DNA from: Rhodococcus qingshengii JCM 15477
Lineage (GTDB): Bacteria > Actinomycetota > Actinomycetes > Mycobacteriales > Mycobacteriaceae
Length of the DNA: 64,000 bases
NCBI RefSeq assembly: GCF_023221595.1
Contig: NZ_CP096563.1
Span: 5,451,001-5,515,000 of the forward strand
Direction of reading: 5' to 3'
The translations under genes were made by a program, and so were the position numbers. The notes under the pieces were generated by a model. It saw only the letters and a program-made list of their open reading frames with translations. It ran no database searches and was not told the origin of the DNA. This document shows positions 1-7,981 of this stretch, piece after piece. Position 1 is the stretch's first letter; every line of letters begins with the position of its first letter.

Positions 1-2
1 GA

Positions 3-602
3 ACCCCCAACATCTTTTGCGCCGGAACCGATATCCGAGAGCGGGCCGACCTCCGCATGCCTCGCGGCGGAGAGTACGGCGTCATCCGGCGCCGGCGGAA
101 CAAGCCCCTGATCGCTGCAGTCGAGGGCTACGCGCTTGGTGGCGGTTTCGAAATCGCACTGGCCTGCGATCTGATCGTCGCTTCCGCCACAGCGCAATTC
201 GGCCTTCCCGAAACCAAACGCGGTCTGGTTGCGACGTCCGGAGCACTCTTTCGGGCGCCTCGCGCGCTTCCGATCAACGTCGCCCGCGAACTCTTGATCA
301 CCGGCCGCACACTCGATCCCGAACGGGCAAAGGACCTCGGCGTCGTCAATGCAGTCACTGCCCCTGGTAAGGCACTCGACGAGGCACTGGTGATGGCAGC
401 GGAGATCTGCGAGTCCTCCCCCACCTCCGTGAGTCTGAGTCTGAAGGCCATCGAGGCTCTCTACGCCGACGCCGACGCCGACGGATGGAAGGTCACCGAC
501 GACGCCAAGGACGCAGTGTTGCGCTCTCCGGACATCGCCGAAGGACTCGACGCTTTCGCCACTCGTCGGACACCCCGATGGAGCGGACTGCCGCCCGCAT
601 GA
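3..602 (+). CDS. Enoyl-CoA hydratase/isomerase (crotonase), 5'-truncated by the window
   Basis: The reading frame is open from the first bases, so the N-terminus lies outside the window. The visible part holds the crotonase oxyanion-hole segments FCAGTD and EGYALGGGFE, and a second acidic residue in FGLPETKRG, so both usual catalytic glutamates appear present. It ends in the typical C-terminal helix region (TRRTPRWSGL). Crotonases hydrate enoyl-CoA or do related chemistry on acyl-CoA thioesters in the cytoplasm; the substrate cannot be told. Its operon partners are upstream of the window; the next gene downstream belongs to sulfur metabolism and has its own control region. Confidence 0.9.
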   Translation, partial: TPNIFCAGTDIRERADLRMPRGGEYGVIRRRRNKPLIAAVEGYALGGGFEIALACDLIVASATAQFGLPETKRGLVATSGALFRAPRALPINVARELLITGRTLDPERAKDLGVVNAVTAPGKALDEALVMAAEICESSPTSVSLSLKAIEALYADADADGWKVTDDAKDAVLRSPDIAEGLDAFATRRTPRWSGLPPA

Positions 603-660
603 CAGACCACAATCCGAGACAGATTTCCTATACGTCTGGTCGGAAAGGGTATGAACCGGT

Positions 661-666
661 TACAGT
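661..666 (+). promoter_or_regulatory. Candidate -10 element for a leaderless leader-peptide transcript
   Basis: TACAGT fits the actinobacterial TANNNT -10 pattern and ends 7 bases before the GTG at 674. A transcript starting at that GTG would be leaderless, as is common for short cysteine leader ORFs in mycobacteria. No convincing -35 is visible. This is inference from spacing only. Confidence 0.4.
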
Positions 667-673
667 CTCTCCT

Positions 674-772
674 GTGACGGGAATCGGCGCATACGAGACG
701 GGCACGCTGCTGACGCGGCGGCGCCATGTCGACTTTGCGCATGTCTGTACATCCGGGTGTCCGATCTACTGA
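674..772 (+). CDS. Putative cysteine-responsive leader peptide (32 aa)
   Basis: A short ORF starting with GTG encodes a peptide with the segment LLTRRRHVDF, followed by two cysteine codons (CTSGC) just before the stop. The pattern [L/T]TRRRHVD then a cysteine-containing tail is the known actinobacterial leader peptide found upstream of sulfur-assimilation operons. There, ribosome stalling at cysteine codons is proposed to control the downstream genes. The downstream genes here are an OsmC-like protein and metY, so context agrees. A perfect hairpin begins 10 bases after the stop. No recognisable Shine-Dalgarno precedes the GTG, in line with leaderless translation. The longer upstream reading of this frame overlaps the crotonase and is not credible. 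Confidence 0.7.
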   Translation: MTGIGAYETGTLLTRRRHVDFAHVCTSGCPIY

Positions 773-781
773 TCGGACCTA

Positions 782-804
782 CGACGTGAGCGCCGCTCAC
801 GTCG
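782..804 (+). promoter_or_regulatory. Perfect hairpin after the leader peptide (attenuator candidate)
   Basis: A 10-bp perfect inverted repeat (CGACGTGAGC and its complement) with a 3-base loop lies between the leader stop codon (772) and the OsmC start (844). There is no U-tract. It could act as a Rho-independent-like attenuator or alter access to the OsmC ribosome binding site. Confidence 0.55.
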
Positions 805-843
805 ATACTCGTATGTACACCCAGATCAGGGGACATTTCTGTC

Positions 844-1359
844 ATGACCACCGCCTCCATCTCACACCTGAGTTCCGTCGTAGCAGCCAACGCCGACGCC
901 ATCGACAAAGACGCGAGCAAAGCACACGTCGTATTCAAGGCTTCCGCCCAGGCGCACGACGCCGTTGCCAGCACCATTTCTCTCGGTAAGTACAGCGTCG
1001 AGGTCGACGAGCCACCGGCCCTCGGCGGCGAGAACACCGCAGCCAATCCTGTCGAGTACTACCTTGCTTCCCTGCTCTCCTGCCAGGTGGTCACCTACCG
1101 CGTCTGGGCGGACAAACTCGGTATCGCTCTCGACGACATCTCGGCCAGGGCCGAAGGTGACCTCGACGTTCGTGGATTCTTCGGCTTCGACGACGCCGTT
1201 CGCCCGGGATTCTCCGAGGTCCGCGTGGTCGTCACCCTGACCGGCCCCGAACGCCGCGAGCGCTACCTGGAACTGCAGGAAACGGTCGACGCCCACTGCC
1301 CCGTACTCGATCTCACCCGCAATCCCGTCCCAGTGCATACAGTCGTCGAAACCGCCTGA
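844..1359 (+). CDS. OsmC/Ohr family protein
   Basis: 171 aa. OsmC-fold proteins are cytoplasmic thiol peroxidases or sulfur-handling proteins that use two cysteines. Here Cys80 (LLSCQV, in the central helix) and Cys152 (DAHCPVLD) match the conserved pair. The segment NPVEYYLASLLSC is the usual OsmC helix signature. A GGGGA-type Shine-Dalgarno lies just upstream of the ATG. It is 37 bp ahead of metY and shares the leader peptide and hairpin upstream, so it is probably co-transcribed and cysteine-regulated. A role in sulfur transfer or peroxide detoxification linked to homocysteine synthesis is inference; the exact substrate is unknown. Confidence 0.85.
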   Translation: MTTASISHLSSVVAANADAIDKDASKAHVVFKASAQAHDAVASTISLGKYSVEVDEPPALGGENTAANPVEYYLASLLSCQVVTYRVWADKLGIALDDISARAEGDLDVRGFFGFDDAVRPGFSEVRVVVTLTGPERRERYLELQETVDAHCPVLDLTRNPVPVHTVVETA

Positions 1360-1396
1360 CCCGCACCAACCCACCTTCACCACGGAGTATGAATTC

Positions 1397-2710
1397 ATGA
1401 GCGAGAACACCCCCGTCGATACCGATCCGACCGCCGATTGGTCGTTCGAAACCAAGCAGGTCCACGCCGGACAGGGCCCGGACAGCGCTACCAACGCTCG
1501 GGCGCTTCCGATCTACCAGACCACCAGCTACGTCTTCGACAACACCGACCATGCGGCGGCGCTCTTCGGCCTCGCCGAGCCGGGCAACATCTACACCCGC
1601 ATCATGAACCCGACGCAGGACGCCGTCGAGCAGCGCATCGCCGCCCTCGAAGGCGGAGTCGCGGCTCTGCTGGTTGCGTCCGGTCAGGCCGCCGAATCCT
1701 TCGCGATCCTCAACCTCGCCGAGGCCGGGGACCACATCGTCTCAAGCCCTCGCCTGTACGGCGGCACGTACAACCTCTTCCACTACACGCTGCCCAAGCT
1801 CGGTATCACCGTCGACTTCGTCGAGGACCCGGACAACCTCGATCACTGGCGTGAGGCAATCCGTCCGAACACCAAGGCGTTCTACGGCGAAACCATCTCC
1901 AACCCCAAGAACGACGTGTTCGACATCCCCGGCATCAGCGCAGTCGCCCATGAGCACGGCATCCCGCTGATCGTGGACAACACGGTCGCAACTCCGTACC
2001 TCATTCAGCCGCTGAAGCACGGCGCCGACATCGTCGTCCACTCCGCCACCAAATACCTTGGCGGACACGGCACCGCGATCGCCGGCGTCATCGTCGACGG
2101 TGGCACCTTCGACTGGACCCAGGGACGCCACACCAACTTCACGACCCCCGACCCCAGCTACCACGGCGTCACCTTTGCCGATCTCGGTGCACCCGCCTAC
2201 GCCCTCAAGGCACGCGTTCAGCTTCTGCGCGACCTCGGCTCGGCCATCGCACCGTTCAACGCCTTCCTCATCTCGCAGGGTATCGAGACACTGAGCCTGC
2301 GCATCGAGCGCCACGTGTCCAACGCCCAGAAGGTCGCGGAATTCCTCGAGGGCCGCGCCGAGGTCACGTCGGTCGCGTACGCCGGACTGGAATCCTCGCC
2401 CTGGCACGAGCGCGGAAAGCAGCTGGCGCCCAAGGGAACCGGCGCCATCGTCGCGTTCGAGCTCGCCGGTGGAGTCGACGCAGGCAAGAAGTTCGTCAAC
2501 GCTCTGACGTTGCACAGCCACGTCGCCAACATCGGTGACGTTCGCTCACTCGTCATCCACCCCGCGTCGACGACGCACTCGCAGCTCACCCCCGAGGAGC
2601 AGCTCGCTTCGGGCGTCACCCCGGGGCTCGTCCGCCTTGCGGTCGGCATCGAAGGGATCGACGACATTCTCGCCGACCTCGAAACCGGTTTGGCCGCAGC
2701 AGCTTCCTGA
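1397..2710 (+). CDS. metY: O-acetylhomoserine sulfhydrylase (aminocarboxypropyltransferase)
   Basis: 437 aa, the usual length for MetY-type Cys/Met-metabolism PLP enzymes. It would convert O-acetyl-L-homoserine plus sulfide to homocysteine. Landmarks are the N-terminal TKQVHAGQ, YTRIMNPT and ASGQAA (cofactor phosphate region), NTVATPYL, and the PLP-binding lysine at about residue 219 in SATKYLGGHG. The long insertion typical of MetY compared with MetB/MetZ is present. It follows the OsmC gene by 37 bp and ends at a strong bidirectional terminator. Control by the cysteine-type leader peptide upstream is likely. Confidence 0.93.
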   Translation: MSENTPVDTDPTADWSFETKQVHAGQGPDSATNARALPIYQTTSYVFDNTDHAAALFGLAEPGNIYTRIMNPTQDAVEQRIAALEGGVAALLVASGQAAESFAILNLAEAGDHIVSSPRLYGGTYNLFHYTLPKLGITVDFVEDPDNLDHWREAIRPNTKAFYGETISNPKNDVFDIPGISAVAHEHGIPLIVDNTVATPYLIQPLKHGADIVVHSATKYLGGHGTAIAGVIVDGGTFDWTQGRHTNFTTPDPSYHGVTFADLGAPAYALKARVQLLRDLGSAIAPFNAFLISQGIETLSLRIERHVSNAQKVAEFLEGRAEVTSVAYAGLESSPWHERGKQLAPKGTGAIVAFELAGGVDAGKKFVNALTLHSHVANIGDVRSLVIHPASTTHSQLTPEEQLASGVTPGLVRLAVGIEGIDDILADLETGLAAAAS

Positions 2711-2720
2711 TCTATCGCAC

Positions 2721-2762
2721 GAAAAAGCTCGGCCCCGATATGCATTGGGACCGAGCTTTTTC
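2721..2762. terminator. Bidirectional terminator between metY and the extradiol dioxygenase
   Basis: A 12-bp stem (GAAAAAGCTCGG paired with its complement) has A-rich and T-rich flanks on the two sides, so it works for both convergent genes. Confidence 0.85.
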
Positions 2763-2774
2763 GTTGCGTAAGAG

Positions 2775-3695
2775 CTAGCTCTTGGGAGTGAACGCGGCCA
2801 GCGGTTCACTCTCGGACCAGTCATGGCCCCAGTAGCTGTCGGCCGTGATTTCCTCAGCGGTGTAGAAGGCTTCGTCGACAAGCATGCCTTCGCAACCGAA
2901 CTCCAGATCCCATCCACCCGGTGCGCGCACGTAGAACGACACCATCTTGTCGTTCGTGTGGCGACCCAACGTCGAGGAGATCGAGAAGCCGAGCTTGGCA
3001 ACACGATCGAGAGCCTGACCGACGGCGTCGAGAGTCTCGGCTTCCATCATCAGGTGCACGAGACCGGGCTCGTCAACCGGCGGCGCCGGGCACAACGCCA
3101 GGCTGTGGTGGCGCTGGTTGACACCCATGAAGCGAACGCGGCGAGCCGGCGGCGGCGCATCGATACCGCCGAGACGGATGGAACCGCGCGGGAGAAATCC
3201 GAGCACCTCGGTGTAGAAGGTGTATGCCTCGTCGAAACGCGTAACCGGAAGCACCACATGGCCGAGGCCCTGATCGCCGGTGACGAAACGGCCGCCGTGC
3301 GGGGTGACCAACGGGCTGTGGTCGAGTACCGGTCCGAAGAAGACCTCGACTCGGTTGCCGTTGGGATCGCCGAATGCGATGACCTGCTCGGCATCGCGGT
3401 AGCTGGCGTCGACCTCGGAAAGAACCTCGACCTCGACTCCGGCCTTCTCCACTGCTTCACGAACACGCTGGAGCGCGAACTGATCTCGCACTTCCCAGCC
3501 CACTGCGAGAGCCTTGTCCGTCTCACCGGGCAGGACGATCAGTCGCGCACGACGCTCGTCCAGGCGCAAGTAGAGGCCGTCGGCTTCCGGGCCACTACCG
3601 ACCGCGAGGCCGAGTCCGTCGACCACGAGCTCGCGCCAGCGAGCCACGTCCTGCGTTTGGATCCTGAGATACCCCAGGCCCCGAATTTCAGTCAT
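2775..3695 (-). CDS. Extradiol ring-cleavage dioxygenase, HsaC/BphC-like
   Basis: 306 aa with two vicinal-oxygen-chelate (glyoxalase-fold) modules. The Fe(II) ligands are readable as His146 (GLGHVVLP), His214 (GLVHLMME) and Glu265 (WDLEFGCEG), the BphC/HsaC arrangement. Such enzymes open a catechol ring next to the hydroxyls, for example the steroid-derived 3,4-DHSA or 2,3-dihydroxybiphenyl. It lies 35 bp downstream of the HsaA-like monooxygenase and in line with an HsaD-like hydrolase, so hydroxylation, ring cleavage and C-C hydrolysis are encoded together. Whether the substrate is a steroid or another aromatic compound cannot be decided here. Confidence 0.88.
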   Translation of the reverse strand: MTEIRGLGYLRIQTQDVARWRELVVDGLGLAVGSGPEADGLYLRLDERRARLIVLPGETDKALAVGWEVRDQFALQRVREAVEKAGVEVEVLSEVDASYRDAEQVIAFGDPNGNRVEVFFGPVLDHSPLVTPHGGRFVTGDQGLGHVVLPVTRFDEAYTFYTEVLGFLPRGSIRLGGIDAPPPARRVRFMGVNQRHHSLALCPAPPVDEPGLVHLMMEAETLDAVGQALDRVAKLGFSISSTLGRHTNDKMVSFYVRAPGGWDLEFGCEGMLVDEAFYTAEEITADSYWGHDWSESEPLAAFTPKS

Positions 3696-3730
3696 GCCTA
3701 ACCGTCCTTGCTTCGAAAGGATTTGTGGGA

Positions 3731-4909
3731 CTAGATCATCGAGCGGTGGATACCCTGCGGTTCGCCACCGAGCTGCGAGAGCGTCGACGCATGGAAAATG
3801 GAACCGGGTACATGGATCGCGTGCGCGAGACCGGCATGAGCGTCACGCCAGAACCGCTGCATCGGCGTGCTCAACTGCAAAGCCCCACCACCGGAACGAG
3901 CAAAGATCTCGTCCACCGCCCGCACCGCACGCCACGCCGCAGCAGTCTGCGTACGCCGACCGATCGCACGAAGCTCGAACGAAACTTCCTGCCCCTTCTC
4001 CGTCATGTCCCAGAAACGATCCACCGTCTCCAAGATCGCAGCCCGAGAAGCAGCGATCTCGGCCGCCGCCTCACCGATCGCGAACAGCACGTACGGATCT
4101 TCCTTGATCGGAACACCACTGACCGTCACCCGCTCACGCTGCGCAGCCATGTTGCACGCCAACGCACCTTCGGCGATACCGATCAACGACGAGGTGATCC
4201 CCAACGGGAAAATGCACGAGAACGGGAACTTGTACAACGTCTCCGTACGACCCGCTTCCTTCCACGCCGTCCCGTCGAAAACCTTTCCCGCATCAAGAGT
4301 CCGATACGTCGGCAAGAACGCATCCTTGACGATCAGATCCTTCGACCCCGTACCGCGCAGGCCCACGACATTCCAGCTGTCCTGGTCGATGTCGTAATCC
4401 GAACGCGGCAACAACACGTGCAGAATCTTCGGCGGCATCAACGGCTTACCGGACTCGTCACCGACCATCGCACCGATCATGATCCAGTCACAATGATCGG
4501 TACCGGACGAGAACGACCAACGACCGTTGAGGATGTACCCACCCTCGACCGGCCTCGCCACACCCATCGGCGCATACGGCGACGCCATCCACGTATCGGG
4601 ATCGGTTCCCCACACCTCTTCCTGAGCCTTGCGGTCGAAGAACGCAAGCTCCCACGGATGCACACCGACGATGCCGCTGACCCAACCGGTGGCACCGTCC
4701 ATCGCACCGATAGCCATTGCCGTCTCGGCGAATTCACGCGGATGCGCCTCGAGGCCACCGAACTCCTTCGGCTGCAACATCCGGATGACGCCGGAGTCGC
4801 GCAAGCGCTTCGCGCTGCCGTCCGTCAAGCGCATCAGCTTGTCGCCCTCGACCCCGTCAGCGCGGATCTCGTCGGCGAACTGTGAGATGTTGTCCAGAAC
4901 CTGACCCAT
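3731..4909 (-). CDS. Flavin-dependent monooxygenase, oxygenase component (HsaA-like)
   Basis: 392 aa with the acyl-CoA-dehydrogenase fold used by group D flavin monooxygenases such as HsaA and HpaB C2-type enzymes. Shared signatures with HsaA are GATGWVSGIVGVHPW near residue 95, the WSFSSGTDHCDW segment, VVGLRGTGSKDLIVKD and the C-terminal MQRFWRDAHAG. The enzyme hydroxylates a phenol to a catechol using reduced flavin supplied by a separate reductase. It is read in the order hydrolase, monooxygenase, dioxygenase on the minus strand. No flavin reductase (hsaB-like) gene is visible in the window. Sequence differences from the Mycobacterium HsaA I remember suggest a paralogue rather than the orthologue. 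Confidence 0.85.
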   Translation of the reverse strand: MGQVLDNISQFADEIRADGVEGDKLMRLTDGSAKRLRDSGVIRMLQPKEFGGLEAHPREFAETAMAIGAMDGATGWVSGIVGVHPWELAFFDRKAQEEVWGTDPDTWMASPYAPMGVARPVEGGYILNGRWSFSSGTDHCDWIMIGAMVGDESGKPLMPPKILHVLLPRSDYDIDQDSWNVVGLRGTGSKDLIVKDAFLPTYRTLDAGKVFDGTAWKEAGRTETLYKFPFSCIFPLGITSSLIGIAEGALACNMAAQRERVTVSGVPIKEDPYVLFAIGEAAAEIAASRAAILETVDRFWDMTEKGQEVSFELRAIGRRTQTAAAWRAVRAVDEIFARSGGGALQLSTPMQRFWRDAHAGLAHAIHVPGSIFHASTLSQLGGEPQGIHRSMI

Positions 4910-5035
4910 GATTTTTCCGGCTTTCTGGTTTCGCTACCCGGCGAGTGCCTGGGCAGAATGAAAATCTGTTGGTGAAACGGTGGCAGGTAGCCCACCGAAG
5001 TGCAGAAACGCTTCCCGGTGAGTGGGAGCACCCCT

Positions 5036-5075
5036 GTGCGCCTTTTTGGTAGTGGGGGCTACCAAAAAGGCGCAC
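5036..5075. repeat. Dispersed palindromic element, copy 1 (perfect 17-bp arms)
   Basis: Arms GTGCGCCTTTTTGGTAG (5036-5052) and its exact complement (5059-5075) flank a 6-base loop between the HsaD-like and HsaA-like genes. The same arms recur at 16310-16355 and 55198-55237. In this copy the hairpin sits inside what should be one operon, so it may be a processing or partial-termination site. Confidence 0.85.
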
Positions 5076-5080
5076 CGTCC

Positions 5081-5950
5081 TTACTTGCCTTCTGGACGCG
5101 TCAGAAATGCCAGAACGGACGCGACCCAGGCGTCGCGAGCTTCGATCATCGTCCAGTGTCCGCAGTTGGGGAAGATGTGAACTTCGCCGTTGGGGATGTC
5201 GCGCATCGGCAGAATCGCCATGTCCACGGGGCTGACGCGGTCGTCGCGTCCCCAGGTCAACAGCGTCGGCGCCTTGATCTTGTTCAGCTGCGCCCAGTAC
5301 GGCACGGCGGTCGACGCAGCGGCAGCCGCGCCCATGGCGGCCATGGCCTTGCTGCTGTACATACGACGGGCGATCTCGAGCGTCGTCGGCTCGGTGGCCA
5401 GGGCCCAACGCTCTTCGATGAGCTGCTCGGTGACGACGGCACGGTCGAAGACCATCGAATGCAACCAGCGGACCAGGGCTTCGCGGGTGGGGTTGTCGGT
5501 GAACTCCATGAGAAGTTTGATGCCTTCACCGGGCCCCGGCGAGAAGGTGTTCTTTCCCATGCCGCCGATGGTGACGAGCTTGCTCACCCGGTGCGGCTCG
5601 TCGATCGCGACCTTGGTGGCGACGATGCCGCCCATGGAGTTACCGATCATGTGGACCGGGCCGAGGCCGAGGCCGTCGAGGAACATCCCGACCGACGCCT
5701 GCGCCATCATCATCGGATGGTCGGGGCCGGGATCGCTGACGCCGAATCCGGGAAACTCGAGAACGTAGCAGTGGAAGTGCTTCGCGAAGTCCGCGAGAAC
5801 GCCGCGGTAGTTACGCCAACCGGTGACGCCGGGGCCCGATCCGTGCAGCAGCAGGAGCGGCGGGCCGTCGCCGGCTTCGTGGTACCGGAGCACACCGAGA
5901 TCGGTCTGCAGTTCCTTCAGAGTTCCCTCGTAGCTCAGTTCAGTCGTCAT
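5081..5950 (-). CDS. Alpha/beta hydrolase, meta-cleavage product hydrolase (HsaD/BphD-like)
   Basis: 289 aa, the normal size for C-C bond hydrolases of ring-cleavage pathways. The oxyanion segment HGSGPG is at about residue 36, the nucleophile Ser105 is in GNSMGG, the acid Asp is in GRDDRVSP (about 236-237) and the base His265 is in NCGHW, the full catalytic set. HGSGPG is the signature of MCP hydrolases. It would split the product of the downstream extradiol dioxygenase. It is the first structural gene of the minus-strand cluster, 76 bp after the IclR gene stop, and is separated from the monooxygenase by the copy-1 palindrome. Confidence 0.87.
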   Translation of the reverse strand: MTTELSYEGTLKELQTDLGVLRYHEAGDGPPLLLLHGSGPGVTGWRNYRGVLADFAKHFHCYVLEFPGFGVSDPGPDHPMMMAQASVGMFLDGLGLGPVHMIGNSMGGIVATKVAIDEPHRVSKLVTIGGMGKNTFSPGPGEGIKLLMEFTDNPTREALVRWLHSMVFDRAVVTEQLIEERWALATEPTTLEIARRMYSSKAMAAMGAAAAASTAVPYWAQLNKIKAPTLLTWGRDDRVSPVDMAILPMRDIPNGEVHIFPNCGHWTMIEARDAWVASVLAFLTRPEGK

Positions 5951-6026
5951 GGTCCGAACGGTGCCATCAGTACCGCTGAGCTGCTATGACTCGTCCCGAT
6001 CAGCGAGACAAGTCGATCAAAATACG

Positions 6027-6935
6027 TCAGATCCAGTGGTCGGACGACGCTGCCAGCAGGCGATCCATCGTCTCCGCCGAGAACGTATTGGTCGGAACGG
6101 GAGGCGTTTTGCGGCCGCGGCGAGGAGCACCCAGTTCGGGGTACAGCGTCCGCGAGACCTCGCGAGCCGCGTCGACGACCAGCGGAGCAACTCGCTCGAG
6201 CTGAGCGGTCCGCATGTCACCACACAACGCGATGCTGCCGACGGGACCCTCGTGTCCGCGAATTGCCGAAGCCACACAAGCGACTCCACGCGCCGACTCC
6301 CCGCGTTCGAAGGCCAGTCCCCGACGCTGACGGATGCGGTTCAGTTCCTGGTGGAGCACAGCGACGTCGGTGATCGTGTTCTCGGTACAGCGGGGAAGAG
6401 AAGCCCCGAACAGAGCGTCGACGCGCTCAGGGTCGATCCACGCCAGCATCGCCTTGCCACCAGCCGTCGAATGAGCGAGCACTCTGCCGCCGACGCGGGA
6501 CGGGAGCGCCGCGGCGAATCGTCCGCCGACCTTGTCGAGATAGACGCTCTCGCGTCCGTCGAGCACCGACAGGTGAACGACCATGCCGGTCTGCAGGTGC
6601 AGTTCGTGCAGAAGCGGTGCAGCGGCTTCGCGGATCTGGCTGTGGCCGCCGTCGCCACCACCGAGGCCGAGCGCGCGACGCCCGAGGCAGTAGCCGAACG
6701 ATGCGTGATCGACCCAGTCCAGCTTGACCAGCTGATCGAGAATGCGGTGGACCGTGGAGCGCGGCAACTGAGTACGGCACGCGACCTCTTCCAGCGTCAG
6801 CCGCGCGGCGCGGCCGTCGAAGGCGTCGAGAATCAGTGTCATCCGCTCGACCATCGACGGCGGCAGATCCTTCTTGGGTTGCCCACCGGCAGTCTGGACG
6901 GTGGACAGTGTGTCGTTCATGTCAACAATGGTCAT
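6027..6935 (-). CDS. IclR-family transcriptional regulator
   Basis: 302 aa from the ATG at 6935, which has a GGGAGG Shine-Dalgarno 5 bases upstream; a longer start at 6986 lacks one. Residues about 25-90 form the winged helix (LTLEEVACRTQLPRSTVHR, FGYCLGRRAL), followed by the IclR effector domain (VVHLSVLDGRESVYLDKV, LAHSTAGGKAML, RGLAFERGE). These regulators commonly control aromatic-compound operons. It lies directly upstream of the HsaD/A/C-like genes and divergent from the LLM gene. A TGGAA...ATTC operator-like site 14-35 bp before its start codon (6949-6970) suggests autoregulation. Confidence 0.9.
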   Translation of the reverse strand: MTIVDMNDTLSTVQTAGGQPKKDLPPSMVERMTLILDAFDGRAARLTLEEVACRTQLPRSTVHRILDQLVKLDWVDHASFGYCLGRRALGLGGGDGGHSQIREAAAPLLHELHLQTGMVVHLSVLDGRESVYLDKVGGRFAAALPSRVGGRVLAHSTAGGKAMLAWIDPERVDALFGASLPRCTENTITDVAVLHQELNRIRQRRGLAFERGESARGVACVASAIRGHEGPVGSIALCGDMRTAQLERVAPLVVDAAREVSRTLYPELGAPRRGRKTPPVPTNTFSAETMDRLLAASSDHWI

Positions 6936-6948
6936 GGACGCCTCCCGA

Positions 6949-6970
6949 AAACTGGAATTGATTCTACCGA
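6949..6970. promoter_or_regulatory. Operator-like site 1 of three (IclR-type)
   Basis: The core TGGAATTGATTCTA holds a GAAT-TG-ATTC palindrome and resembles the E. coli IclR half-site TGGAA-T-N-ATT. The 22-bp site aligns with 11744-11765 and 11810-11831. It lies in the IclR/LLM divergent promoter region. Confidence 0.5.
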
Positions 6971-7061
6971 CTATAACCCAGGTCACAGTTTCTGGAAAGT
7001 GAATCGACCTTTTCGATCCCGATCAGCGGTAATTCACCTGCCACTGGGCGAGTGGGGACGC

Positions 7062-7067
7062 TATAAA
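7062..7067 (+). promoter_or_regulatory. Candidate -10 (TATAAA) for a leaderless LLM transcript
   Basis: TATAAA ends 6 bases before the ATG at 7074 and no Shine-Dalgarno is present, so transcription probably starts at or within a base or two of the start codon. Confidence 0.45.
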
Positions 7068-7073
7068 CGCCCG

Positions 7074-7949
7074 ATGCACCTGGGAATCGTCACACCGGTC
7101 CTGATTCAGCACCCGAGCACACGCTCGGAGTGGGAGGCAAGTGCTGACATCGGCGAGATCGCCACAGTGGCCGCCACGGCGGATCGACTCGGTTTCCATC
7201 ATCTGACCTGCAGTGAACACGTGGCGGTCCCAGAGGAGATTGCCGCCGAGCGCGGCGGAACCTACTGGGATCCGCTCGCCACCCTTGGTTTTCTCGCCGC
7301 GCGTACATCAAGAATCCTGCTGGCGACGCAGGTGCTGGTGTTGGGCTACCACCACCCCCTCGAGATCGCCAAGCGTTACGGAACGCTTGATCGAGTCAGC
7401 AATGGACGCCTGATACTCGGCCTCGGGGTGGGGACTCTGAAACAAGAATTCGATCTCATAAATGCTCCATTTGCCGACCGAGGAGCGCGCGCTGACGATG
7501 CCTTGGCCGCACTTCGGGCATCACTGTCGACGCCGACTCCGGAGTATCACGGCGAGTTCTACGACTACTCCGGATTTGTCGTCGAACCCCACGCCGTCCA
7601 GAAACGGGTGCCGCTGTGGATCGGCGGCCGGACCAAGAGATCGCTGCGCCGGGCCACCACACACGGCGACGGGTGGGTGCCGTTCGGGCTGCGATTCTCC
7701 GAACTGAAGGAAATGCTCGACGCCACGACGCTCCCCGACGGATTCGACGTGGTGCTTCCCGCCGGTGCTCCGCTCGATCCTCTCGGCAATCGCGAATCCT
7801 CCCTTCGCGCCTTGACTCGCGTCCGTGACGCCGGGGCGACCATCGCCAGTTGCTCGGTCGGCGCTCGAAGCGTCGAGCACTACTGCGAACAACTCGAAGA
7901 ACTTCACCGAATCGCCCTCACCGAGGGCTTCGCTTTCACCACTTCCTGA
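7074..7949 (+). CDS. LLM-class (luciferase-like, probably F420-dependent) oxidoreductase
   Basis: 291 aa. The start is set by MHLGIVTP, a standard LLM N-terminus; the same frame is open for over a kilobase upstream but overlaps IclR antisense and has no support. Family features are ADRLGFHHLTCSEHV near residue 40, ATQVLVLGYHHPLEIAKRYGTLD near 90 and LGLGVGTLKQEF. These are the Rv-type F420 oxidoreductase motifs used on hydrophobic ketones or lactones. It diverges from IclR and is followed after 32 bp by an NTF2-like gene, so the two are probably co-transcribed. The substrate is unknown. Confidence 0.82.
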   Translation: MHLGIVTPVLIQHPSTRSEWEASADIGEIATVAATADRLGFHHLTCSEHVAVPEEIAAERGGTYWDPLATLGFLAARTSRILLATQVLVLGYHHPLEIAKRYGTLDRVSNGRLILGLGVGTLKQEFDLINAPFADRGARADDALAALRASLSTPTPEYHGEFYDYSGFVVEPHAVQKRVPLWIGGRTKRSLRRATTHGDGWVPFGLRFSELKEMLDATTLPDGFDVVLPAGAPLDPLGNRESSLRALTRVRDAGATIASCSVGARSVEHYCEQLEELHRIALTEGFAFTTS

Positions 7950-7981
7950 TTCCCCGACAATCCAATGCAAAGGACGTACCG

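Noticed and set aside
862..1494. Long open frames opposite the OsmC-metY genes (and similar antisense frames throughout, such as 3725-4885 and 29253-30599)
   Set aside because: High GC makes long shadow frames common; these proteins are low-complexity Arg/Asp/Gly-rich with no motif, and the opposite strand encodes well-recognised enzymes.
5949..7073. Possible long N-terminal extension of the LLM oxidoreductase
   Set aside because: It would run antisense through the whole IclR gene; MHLGIVTP is the normal LLM start and is preceded by a -10 element.
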